From positions 6,289,579 through 6,353,578 of the forward strand of contig CM059975.1 in assembly GCA_030490835.1 (NCBI GenBank): 64,000 nt of DNA, written 5' to 3'. The position numbers and the translations under genes are program-made. The first letter of the stretch is position 1, and each line of letters opens with the position of its first letter. Below are positions 11,041 through 21,470 of this stretch, in pieces. The notes beneath the pieces are model-generated. The model had not been told where the DNA came from and did no database searches. It saw only the letters and a list, made by a program, of their open reading frames with translations. This stretch comes from Annona cherimola. Lineage: Eukaryota > Streptophyta > Magnoliopsida > Magnoliales > Annonaceae.

Positions 11041-11590
11041 TAACACAAAAGACTTTTCAAACAAAAATTTTTAATATAAAACTTTTCACTCTTTATAGTT
11101 ACTATATTTTTTAATTATTTATTCTCTTTTTTCTATACAACTATCTTATTTTTTAATCATTTTTACACATCTATCCATAGATTTAACATATATATTTTAA
11201 CTTTATTATCTTAGAATGCGATCAGGTACGCACGGGTGCACTTAGCTTTGGTGTGCCCAAGTACAAAAATTCATTTTTATTTTTAAAATTTTTTTACACA
11301 ACTATTAATCTAAGCGTATTTAACATGTGTTTCATTTTTTTTTACCATTTTGTATAGATTTTTAAAAATTAATGGCAGTTTTAGTAAAATAATTTTATGA
11401 ATTTTTTTTAAAAAAAATGAGTGAAATACATGCAAGTGTACTGAAGCTAAGTGCAAACAAGTGCATTTAATAACATCTCTATTTTTTTTACTCATCATCA
11501 TTATCCTTCTCATATCGTATTATTTTCGTATATTTTAAAAACTTTTATACTAAAAATTTTCATAAAAGTTTTATCACTTTGCAAATGCTG
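11041..11590. mobile_element. Tourist-like MITE interrupted by another element
   Basis: The first part (11041 to about 11212) matches the left and middle of the MITE family (acttttcactctttatagttac, atacaactatcttatttttt, tttaactttatt). The family sequence resumes at about 11481 (ttactcatcatcattatcc) and runs to the right-end motif aaaagttttatcactttgcaaa. The 270 bp between is foreign. Both termini are degenerate. Confidence 0.65.
11213..11480. mobile_element. Nested element related to the 16725-17134 foldback
   Basis: The two ends share an inverted word (GCACTTAGCTT on the left, AAGCTAAGTGC on the right). The inside (taatctaagcgtatttaac, ttaatggcag) resembles the interior of the foldback element at 16725-17134. 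It sits inside the MITE at 11041-11590. I found no clear target duplication. Confidence 0.5.
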
Positions 11591-14429
11591 TATTGTTATA
11601 GCGTGGTATTTTTATAATTATATGCGCTATTTACTTACTTTTAATACACTACAGTATTATGAGAGAGACAAAAGGCAAAATCTTAAAGGAAAACAAAATC
11701 CCAACAAACCAACTACCTGGTCTTTCAAAGCCGTGTCCGCCAATAGAACAGAAATGACGCCTTGGTTTAAGTTTTAGTTCGGTATTTCGGTTAATAAAAG
11801 TATGGGGACATTATCATATTTGAAAATAAGATAAAACATGTTAACGTGAAAATCAAATAGTTACTGCGTTATGATACAAAATGCGCGACTGTTTTTAATT
11901 CGTAGCCCATTTTACTTTTACTTACCGTAAAATGAATACATCTCTTCACCTTTATAGTTTGATGACTCTGATACACCCTTTTGCATTTTTTTAGAATCAA
12001 AATCTTCTTTGTATCAATCCAAATAAGGTACTGCATTCTTCATTTATGTTTTTATTATTTCTATTTATAAATTATTTTCTGCATTCACTTCTTTCCATCT
12101 ATTCTTTCCTTTCATACTCTCAACATATCAATCAAAGAATTGACCTCTTCCCATTTTTATTTTTTCACTCTTTTTCTCGGGAAATACTGCACCAGCGCCG
12201 GTGTTACCGAAGATTTCAGTCACCTCACTTTTACTTTTTTTTTTTTTGGGGCGGGTCTCTTTTATGGGTAAATGTTGTACTAGCGCCGTTGCTATCAAAG
12301 ATTTCAGTAACATCCCATTTCGAGCCTATCCATGACCACGAATCAAAATATAAGTAACTGTTTTTTTAAGGAAAAATCCAAGTAACTGTTACTTAAATGG
12401 AATGCGTATCTTCTTCTTTAACATAATTTGTTATATTTTCAATACAATTTTTTTCATTTTTAATATGCATCAATACGTTCTTTATTTATCCATCTCATTC
12501 AAGTTTATTAAATCGTTCTGAAGAATCTCCAATTTATAAGCGATTATACACAATTTTTAGCATGTACAACCCACCTAAGAATTTGATTCAATTTTTAATG
12601 CATGTTAAAACAAAAGATAATAAATTAAATGAATGGATGAAATTTTGATATAATTATTGTGGGCTTAAAATAGATTGCACATTAAAAATTTCATACATAG
12701 GCAGTAAAATATACCCCTTTAGCGTGATGTCTACGATGTAGGCTACGTAAAACAAACGCAATTACACATCTACATTATTTATTTATTTTTATAATTTCTT
12801 TATATTATTCATATTCCAAGTTTGTCATTTTATAATACTTATACATATTTATTTTTATTTTTAAAAATCAAAATTTTAAGTCATGAAAAATAACTTAAAA
12901 TCACCTTGAAATTGATGTTTTCAAAAAATAAATAATTAATATGTAAAAATATTGTAAAATGACAAAACTTGATATGTAGATGAAACACTTACCAAGACAT
13001 GTTTATGAAGAAAATTAAAAATATTAAAAATAAAAAGAATAAAGGATTAATATATTTTAGCTTAAAATTCATCATAATGTATATGATAGGGCTCCTATAA
13101 AAAATGCAATTTAGGAAAGACTTTGGTATTAAATTTTAGTGGAGACTAAATTTTAATAGGTGGCGCATTGAAATCCTCTTAGGTTATGTTTTTACAATAA
13201 AAATTATTAGGATTAAAGATTCCAAATATTATATAAAATATAAACTAATGACTGATTATCAATGAAACTTTTTTGCTAAATACAATATGTCAAACTTCAT
13301 TCTTATAAATATGTCAAAATATTAAAAATAAATGAAATTATATAGATGGGGGTTTCGTAGAAGCATTAGACTTTATTATATATATTTACGTGTATCATAA
13401 GTTATAGTACATTTGGTTAAAAATGGGTCTCACATTCACTTAAATGTATTAATATATTATATAATTATTTATGTATACATAAATTATGTTTTAGATAGTT
13501 TATATGTTGAAAAAAATTTTAAAATTGTTATTTGTATTAAAGTATTTAATTACATTGATTTGTACCTTTTCATACGGAGCTTATACACACATTCAATTTC
13601 GAAAAAATTAGTATGCTAATAAAATAAATAATTTTAAATATAGTTGATGAAGTATATTACAATTTTATGATTTTGTGGCGCCCATTATTTACGATCATAA
13701 ATGATTTTAAATATGAAAATTCCACTTGATTATGAATGAGAAATTTATTATACCATTGTATTTAGAATTACTCACTTCATCAGTTTATAAATTTTCATCC
13801 AAATCAAATGTGTTTATGTGTCTCATCTTAAAATGGTATAAAATTAATATAATAAAATAATTTAATACAAATATCAATTTTAAAGTAGAATTTTCAACAT
13901 CTAAATCATTTAAAGTATAGTTTTTACATAGATAAATGATTTTATAAAATATCATAATATTTTGATATGTGTGAGGTCTATTTTACAGTAAATTGCACCA
14001 TGACTATAGTATAGTCCATTTGTACCAGATAAGTTCGACGTATATAGGTTGTACTTCGGTGTAACTAGTTGTACATAGTTGATTGCATGTAACATACTTA
14101 ATTTGTAAGAAGTTGATAGTTAATTTAAATTTAATCTATTCATTATATTTAAGATTACTTGTTTAATTAAAAGTCCAACTTTCATCCAAATGAAATACTC
14201 GCACGACCATATTTGGTCAAAAATAGGCATATTCATGAGTAAATTAGAAAAATATTTAGATCTATTTACATATATATTAGAATGCAATAATACTTTGTAG
14301 AATTATTTATTATCATAACTATGATATTTTTGATGATTTTGATGTTGAAAATATTTCTTAAAACTGATTTTTAATATAAATCATTTTATTGCATTAATTT
14401 TATAATTTATATATGGAGTCATACACAAG
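11591..14429. other. AT-rich intergenic DNA without genes
   Basis: No coding or RNA gene is recognisable. The segment around 13400-13620 contains the words ttttagatagtttatatgttgaaaaa and attacattgattt. These recur at about 16208-16330 and 48840-48970, so it belongs to a dispersed repeat family that I cannot classify. Confidence 0.45.
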
Positions 14430-14824
14430 TCCAAGGGTGCAACTCAGGTTTACCTCAACCGTTTCCTTAACCCTATTTATAAAACAACAACTCTAACCCT
14501 AATCCTAACCCTGTGTGTAAAACTTAAACCCTAATCCTATTTTTGAAAATCGGATTCGGGTTGGGTTTTGGGTTGGAATTTAGGTTGATAAATTTACATT
14601 TTATTTAAGAGTGACAAGTTTAAAATTTTATATAAATGTATAATAATAACAAATCATACAAGTAAACATAATAATATACAGTTAAATCAGGTTGAACCCT
14701 AACCCTATCACATTTATAAATCAAGTTCACCGAGTTCGTGTTGTAGACAAGTGAGTTCTAACACTATTAAAAATCGGATTTGGCGAGCCGGGTTCCAGCT
14801 CAACTTGGCCCAAGTTGCACCCCA
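14430..14824. mobile_element. Short hAT-like element of the same family as 5475-7610
   Basis: The left end contains AAGGGTGCAACTCAGG and the right end CCCAAGTTGCACCCC, inverted copies of the same terminus as the 2.1-kb element. It is flanked by ATACACAAG at 14421-14429 and again at 14825-14833, a direct repeat of hAT-like size. The inside has AACCCTAA and GGGTT words and no ORF. At about 395 bp it is a MITE-sized deletion derivative. Confidence 0.78.
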
Positions 14825-14833
14825 ATACACAAG

Positions 14834-16159
14834 AGACAAAACAATTGAATGAGTTTTCATGATAATATAAATAACGCTAAATATAATAAATGAAATGTAT
14901 TCCACACAAACCATCAAAATTTTAAAATGAAGAAAGTTGTATAAAGGAGGGGTTCATATAAATGGAGCTATCTATTATAAACTCAATCCCACTTCTATGA
15001 AACTATTTTATGTAATTATTTCCATTTTTAATATTGTGACGGTTGATGGAAAATCAACTCTACATGTTGCATTTAATATTGTTTATAATATTTTGTAGAC
15101 CCTTTTTATATGCAATGATTATTGCGCATGGATCCCATTGAAAATCAACATAATAAAAAATTAATTTTAAAATTATACTTTCAACATCTAAAATTATCTA
15201 AAATGTCATTTTCACGTGGATAACACAATTATATAAAGTATTATTATATTCTAATATATATGTATAGATCTAAGAATTTTTTATAATTTACATATAAATA
15301 TATATTTTCAATAAATATCAACCAAAAACGTACTTGATCAGGATAAAATTTATTCTTCTAAATAAACAAATGATATTGAATATAATAAATTTTTCATAAT
15401 TGATCAACATCTTGAAATTTGTTGGGTTATATGGAAGCTGACCCTTATAAACTATCTATTCAATGTTTACAAGCAAGATTACCCTTATAAGTTGGAAGAG
15501 CGCCTATACACTACATGCGAAGTAGGGGCAAAAATAGGGTTAGGCTGACTTGTGACTCCACCATACCTGGTTTTATAGAGGTTTGAAATAAGAATTTTGA
15601 TTCAATGAGGTGGGGTGAGTAAGGATTTTAGACACGTGTTTCAACTCTAAGTACCGGGGCGGGTTGACTATATCCCGACTCACCCCGACCCGCAATGTGT
15701 AAATTAATTTTATCAATTATATTACTTATGTGAATATTGTTTTGTTGAATAAATATGTTTAACTTTATTACTTATTAATATGAATATAATTTATTTTGAT
15801 ATAAGTTTAACTTATTTATATGGATAAATTTTTATTTCTTAATTGCATAAATGTTGTTCAAGTTATCTCATTTAGATATTTATCATTGACTATATTGTTT
15901 ATATCTTACAAAAATGAATATTATTATTTTATAAATTAGTAGTTTCAATTGTAATTCAAAATTTATAGCAATGTCTTTTTAAGGTTAATATACATATTTA
16001 TCACAGTTAAGCTGTAAGCAAAATTATTTAAAAAATTATTAATGTTTTATTATAATAATTATGTTTTACTCACTAAATCGTAAAATACTAAATCATTTAA
16101 TATTTAAATTTATCATAGATATATGTTTATATTGATATATATATATATAGAGAGATCCG
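14834..16159. other. AT-rich intergenic DNA without genes
   Basis: I see no gene. A GGGTT/CCCGAC-containing patch at about 15530-15700 resembles decayed subterminal sequence of hAT-type elements, but no matching termini were found. Confidence 0.4.
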
Positions 16160-16500
16160 ATCCTGTGCAGTCCGCTGTAAAATGGACCCCACATATATTA
16201 GATTGTAATGAAACTTTATACACTCATTTATCCATATATAAATCATACTTTAGACGGTTTAGATATTGAAAAAACTACTTTAAACTTGATATTTACATTA
16301 AACTATTTTATTACGTTGATTTTGCACCATTTTAAGATGGGGACTACACACATGTTGGATTTGGATGAAAATTGGTATGCTAATAAAGTGAACAATTCTA
16401 AACACAATGGGTGGGGTGGATTTTTTATTTATGATCAAGTGAAGCCCACAGTGCATAGACTGCACCGTACAGTCGCATGCACTGGATTATTTCCCATATA
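16160..16500. repeat. Unclassified MITE-like dispersed repeat
   Basis: The block is bounded by TA-repeat runs on both sides. The left edge (ctgtgcagtccgctgtaaaatgg) and right edge (gtgcatagactgcaccgtacag) look loosely like inverted copies of each other. The inside (tagacggtttagatattgaaaaaac, attacgttgatttt) recurs near 13480-13560 and 48880-48955. I cannot assign it to a superfamily. Confidence 0.45.
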
Positions 16501-16724
16501 TATATATATATATAAATTTTTAAACTTTGATATACTTTTTTAAGCTGACCTTTATTGTGATATCGACTTGAAAGTTGAAACTAAAAGAAAATTTGTTCTG
16601 ATATCTATTAAAGAAATGTGAGAATCCGACCGAACTTGTAGTAATCCAGTATAGAAAGTAAAATAAAACAAAATTTGTAAACAGAGGGATACGATTGAGT
16701 ACACCCGGACATGCTCCGATTTTC

Positions 16725-17134
16725 GGAACTCAATCCAGTGCACCCGGGTGCATTCAGCCTCAATGCACCCGGGTGCACTGCACCTATTTTTTTTTATTTT
16801 TTTTTGAAAATTTTTTCATGAAGCTGTTAATATAGGTTTATTTAACATATGTATCAATTTTTACTATTTTTGAATATTTTTAGATATTTTTTTTAGATTT
16901 TTTAAAATCAGTGGCATTTTTCGTAATTTTAAATTACCGAAAATGCCACTGATTTTAAAAAATCTAAAAAAAATATCTAAAAGTCTCCAAAAATAGTAAA
17001 AATTGATACATATGTTAAATAAACCTAGATTAACCATTGTATAAAAAAATTTTCAAAAAAAAATAAAAAAAATAGGTGCAGTGCACCCGGGTGCATTGAG
17101 GCTGAATGCACCCGGGTGCACTGGATTGGGTTCC
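16725..17134. mobile_element. Foldback (long-TIR) Mutator-like element
   Basis: The 410-bp element is almost entirely two inverted arms meeting near 16929. The left end GGAACTCAATCCAGTGCACC is mirrored at the right end with one mismatch. GTGCACCCGGGTGCA-type palindromes occur twice in each arm. It is flanked by a perfect 9-bp direct repeat CCGATTTTC (16716-16724 and 17135-17143), the duplication size of Mutator-like elements. There is no ORF. A transcript through it would form a hairpin of about 200 bp. Confidence 0.9.
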
Positions 17135-17143
17135 CCGATTTTC

Positions 17144-17545
17144 ACCCTCGATGCCGAAAATTCTCGCTAGGGTTCAATCTTCAAAATTTTAACATGTCCG
17201 TCCAAAAGTAAAAGTGCCATAAATTAAAATTAAAATCCTGCATCGACCACTTGACCTTCGTCCCTGACAAAGGCCCTATCTATCTATATACTCATCTAAT
17301 GATCTATGAGTAGGCCCACCTGTTGAAGAGTCCCGATTAATCCGTGCGTGTCAGATGGACAGCTTTGAGATCAATGACACACGATAACGTAATAACCCGT
17401 CATTCATTCAATGCTGCTTATTTAAATCATTCTTTATTGGCCGTCCGAATGCAGCAGCAGAGAAGCCCTACGACCGAGCTTCATGCGCAGGAGACGAACA
17501 GAGGGAGGGGGTCGTAGGGAGAGGGAGGGTGGCACAAGTCCCACT
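17144..17545. other. Intergenic DNA, no gene seen
   Basis: The composition becomes less AT-rich toward 17440 and includes cagcagcagagaagccc and a purine-rich run (gagggaggggg). It looks like the edge of a former promoter or leader, but no gene follows. Confidence 0.35.
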
Positions 17546-17548
17546 ACT

Positions 17549-17588
17549 CACGTGACTCTACCGCGCTATCACGTGATCCTCGCACGTG
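17549..17588. promoter_or_regulatory. Cluster of three CACGTG boxes
   Basis: Palindromic CACGTG occurs at 17549-17554, 17570-17575 and 17583-17588, three copies in 40 bp. This is a dense G-box cluster in a locally GC-rich island without a recognisable adjacent gene. The function is unknown. Confidence 0.4.
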
Positions 17589-17982
17589 TGCGTGGGCTTG
17601 TAGGATCATGTAGCTGATTACTCGATGATTTTAGAAGAGTTGCATGATGGGATAAGGATTTGGCTGGGAGGAAAGAGATATGGGAATCTGAAATGAACGG
17701 CTGCGATGGGTGTGATGAATAGAGCTGATGGCAGGGGTAGCGGTAGCGCTAGGGCCATAGGCCTGCCCCACCTATCGGTGGCGTGCCCGAGGAGGAGAGC
17801 CAGGCCGTACGTCGCGCCCTGCCCGAGAGGCGAGAGCCTGCCTTGCCCCTGCATTGCCCGTTGACATCCGTTTACGTGAGCGTCGAACCCCAAAAGCAAG
17901 CAGGTTTCCGACGGGAGAGGGAGAGACGCCTGAGCTTGAGGACATTTTTGGTATTTTGTTCGTTACTACTTTGGCTAGTCGC

Positions 17983-18026
17983 TCTCGATAGTCGATAGTC
18001 GACACTCGACACTCGACACTCGACAC
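17983..18026. repeat. Short minisatellite of gtcgacactcgacactcg words
   Basis: An 8-bp word (cgacactc) is repeated about four times, preceded by two gtcgatagtc copies. It lies at the edge of the GC-rich island. Nothing suggests a function. Confidence 0.6.
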
Positions 18027-20210
18027 ACGCTGATTGCCAAAAAGTCCAAACTCGTTCGCGAAGAATGAGAAGACGGTGGATTTTAAAAAGGTCGTCGAAC
18101 CTTGATTTGAACCCGTTGGTCGTTGGGTTGGAAATTGGAATAAGAAATCACCGGATTGTGGATATCAATGCCAGTGTCATGTATAATGTCAATGTGGTGG
18201 AATAGAAATCGATTTTGTTAAAAAATCGGCTTTGTTTATATATATAAAAAAAAATGATGGAAAGAAGTATGGCAAACGTATCGTGTCATATCAACGGAGT
18301 AAAAAATCCTATTCATTGGGTCATGAGTGTTAATTATTTATTATTTTTTCCCCCAACCTGTTTTAGAAATTTATTTTTTTTACTCTCGATAATTTGGAAC
18401 ATAATGCGATCAACGGCTTCCCTCCAGATGGATCACACTATGAACGGAGGAGTATCTTCTCCTATTTGTTGATGAGGGTTGTCTCCTTCGGATGAAGTTG
18501 GGTATGATACATAGAGGAAACAATTTGCTTGGGATGATTGAGTTGTAAAGATATATTGTAAATGGAACCAAAAAAAAAAAAGGAATATAATCTTTATTGA
18601 TGGGATGTTGCTGTCCTGATTAATATCATATTATACAAATTAATATGAGACACTATGTAAATATAAATTTCGTGCTTATAGCCAATTATAAAATAAATAA
18701 AAATAGATAGAAAATAGAGTTACAATCTAATGTAACTCTCCAAGCATGCACACCTTCATGTCTTTATTTCCCAAAAAAAAAAGTTTTCTTAAGTTTCTAA
18801 ACATTTTTAACATTCATCAACATGTATTTATTTATGATTCTAAAAATCATGAACATAATAAAAACTATTTATATTATGTATTTAATTTTTTATTTTAATA
18901 ATTATATATTCGATTGCAAAAGATAAAAAAATTTTAAATATACAAGTTTTCAATCGAAGTAACTTTAATGTCAGAAATAAATACCTATAATAAATAATTT
19001 AAATTTTAAAAAGCAAAGGAGTGCATAATACACCTCGGGTGGCATCAGATCAGCGCCGTAGAGAAAATTGGCTGATTGGCAAGACAAGCGAGAGTGAATC
19101 GAAAGCATCAGGCGCGGCCAAAAGCTCGGAGAGCAAAAGTGCAAGACGGACCAGATTCTAATGTCGGTCTCGAATTTAAATTTGTTTCAGCCCGATGGGT
19201 TACTGGTGAGCCCATTAATGATTCATTGGGTTCTGGGAGATGGATTTGGATTTTACGAAGACCCATTATCAAACAGCCCGTTGATGTTAGGCCCGGGAAA
19301 CCACCCAACTCCTTGAAATGGGGTAATTCGAGGTCTAAATCGATGTCAGCAGAAAATTCTAATTTATGTGAATTGAATGGATAGTTGGATACTAATGAAA
19401 ATTTCATTTTCACTGGAAATTAATTATAGGAATTTAAAAGAGATCTATAAAGAAGGACGGATACTTTGGGAAATAGTCATTATCGATATGTTATATTATT
19501 AGACTTGTTTTTAAATAGTTGTGACGGGTATTAGGTCTGGGGTTTGATTTGTCGGGTGGATTAAAAGGCTTGAATGTGACAGGAAAATGAGATAAAAAAT
19601 ATAATGATGTACATGGAAAATATAAAAAAATTATATTGGAAATTGAAAATACCGTCCTAAAAATGTGAAATCAGTTCATACTGAATATAATTAATTTCAT
19701 GAATTGTGCATCTAAAAAAACTCCTCCATCCTCCATTAAAAAAAAAAGGTAGTAGTAAGCGAAATAAATTTAATGAAAATATGGTATTCATTTGAAGCAG
19801 AATAAATTAGGATAATGGAAACATGGGATATGTTCCCATTTGTGACCCACCTATGATTGTTGTGATTCTTCTGGAAATTAAAAAGCAATTGTGCCTGGTT
19901 CTTCTCTTGATCCACAAGAAAAAGAAAGGGTGGCAGAGCACGCTGATGATAGATGTTGTTGTCCTGGTACTAGAAATGGCCACCATTCCTTTTCCTATTT
20001 TCAAAAGAATTTCAGCCACATCCTACAAATTCGATCTTCAGAAAAAGGGGAAAGGGAGAAAAAAGAAAAATATAAAATAAAATAAAGAGATTATCTGAAA
20101 AAGAACGAACAATTAGAATCCAATTGCTTGGCTTGTACGGCACAATTAAGCTAGTACATGTACTCAACAGCCCATTCCCAACTCCACCGTTTTACTACTC
20201 AAATTTAGGG
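18027..20210. other. Intergenic DNA, no gene seen
   Basis: Mixed composition, with short overlapping ORFs around 19076-19413 and 19807-20085 on both strands that match no family I know. No element ends were recognised. Confidence 0.4.
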
Positions 20211-20212
20211 CA

Positions 20213-20333
20213 TCTTAGCTACACAAAAAAAATTCAATTCAAAAAATGTTACTTTATAGGACTATTTTATTTTTAATTATTTGTCATAAAAATTTCTATC
20301 TAAAAATTTTATTACTTCCCAATTAAATCCCTA
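20213..20333. mobile_element. Short Tourist-like MITE remnant
   Basis: It begins TTTAGGGCATCTTAG and ends with aaaattttattacttcccaa then AAATCCCTAAG, a degenerate form of the family termini and right-end interior. The middle seems to have been deleted. It has no coding content. Confidence 0.45.
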
Positions 20334-20349
20334 AGAAATATTTTTTTAA

Positions 20350-20832
20350 AAGAAGGAATTTTTGTAAATATAACAATAAAGTTTGACAAATATTACATTC
20401 ATGTCTCTAAGTTTACCGATATTGTAAATATATTTACAAAATTTGCATGAAATTACAAACAAGTCTCTTCCATTAGGACATTGTTAGAATTTCATATAAA
20501 ATAACATAATGTCTTTTAAGTCAAATGATACACTTGCAATTTTTAAAATATTGTAGACATCTTTGCTATTTCACTATTTTATATATTTTTATATATTATT
20601 ATTTAGATATTTTTGTAAATATGCTTATAATATTTGCAAAAATTGTAAATGTATCATTTGGCTTAAAAGTTACTAATCATTTTGTATAAAATTTTAATGG
20701 TGTTATAATAGAAGAGACACTTGTAATTTCATATAAGCTTTGTAGGCATATTTGTAGTATCAATAAATTTAGCAAAACGGAAGCAATATTAGTCAAATGT
20801 TTCCGAAATATTAGCAAAATTTTCCAAAAAGA
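20350..20832. mobile_element. Diverged foldback element
   Basis: The two halves are inverted, imperfect copies folding about position 20590. The clearest match pairs gaaattacaaacaagtctct (about 20450-20470) with the reverse of agagacacttgtaatttc (about 20712-20730). A second pairs aagtcaaatgataca (about 20518) with the reverse of tgtatcatttggctt (about 20650). By eye the arms agree at roughly four of five bases over about 230 bp. No target duplication was found. Confidence 0.65.
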
Positions 20833-21470
20833 TTATGTATCATTCCTTAACAAAAACAGCGAGGGAAGTTAGAAAGTAGAAAATAAACAATTTTTAAAAA
20901 TGAAAATGATGTAATAAACACGAGTAAAGTGAAAATAATAAGGTAGTTATGTAAAAAATAATTAAAATATAAGAGTTAAAATAAAAGTATAATAGTTAAA
21001 CAATTAAATGTAAAAGTATTTTTTAAAAATTGTGCTGAGGAGAGGTAGGAAAGCCCACTTGATAATGAGGTGTGAAAGGAAACCAGAAAGAAAATATTTA
21101 AAAATATATATAATAGTAAAATAGGAAATTAGATTTCTCAACTAGGAAGTTTGTAACAATGATGTCTTACACGTGGGTGGAATAACATGCAACAAATGGC
21201 TAATAAGAAGAATAAAGCCACTGTTCAAGAATCAAGAGGAGGATTTTAAAAGTGTAAATCAATCAAATCTCATTTATGACCTCCCGCAAAATAGCTGGCT
21301 CCGATAAATGGCGAAAATGTGCATGCGTTATAATTCGAGTTACACGTTCGAGATTTTCCCTCGACATTAAAAAAAGTGAAGCTCGTATGTGTCATTCTCA
21401 AGGCTTTTTCAGAATTCAGACGGGGAGAGAGAGAGAGAGGTTGTGTTTAGGACTTGAGAAATAGAGAGAA
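20833..21470. other. Upstream region and leader of the X8 gene
   Basis: AT-rich DNA, part of it like the reversed Tourist-like family (about 20870-21040), gives way near 21240 to a less AT-rich region. A (GA)n run at about 21423-21440 sits just before the start codon and is likely in the 5' leader. No clear TATA box was settled on. Confidence 0.4.

Noticed and set aside
14495..14540. Second possible telomere-like patch (AACCCTAA words)
   Set aside because: It lies inside the 395-bp hAT-like element and is too irregular.
17618..18026. Short ORFs on both strands in the GC-rich island
   Set aside because: They overlap each other, have no domain, and the minus-strand one runs through a minisatellite.
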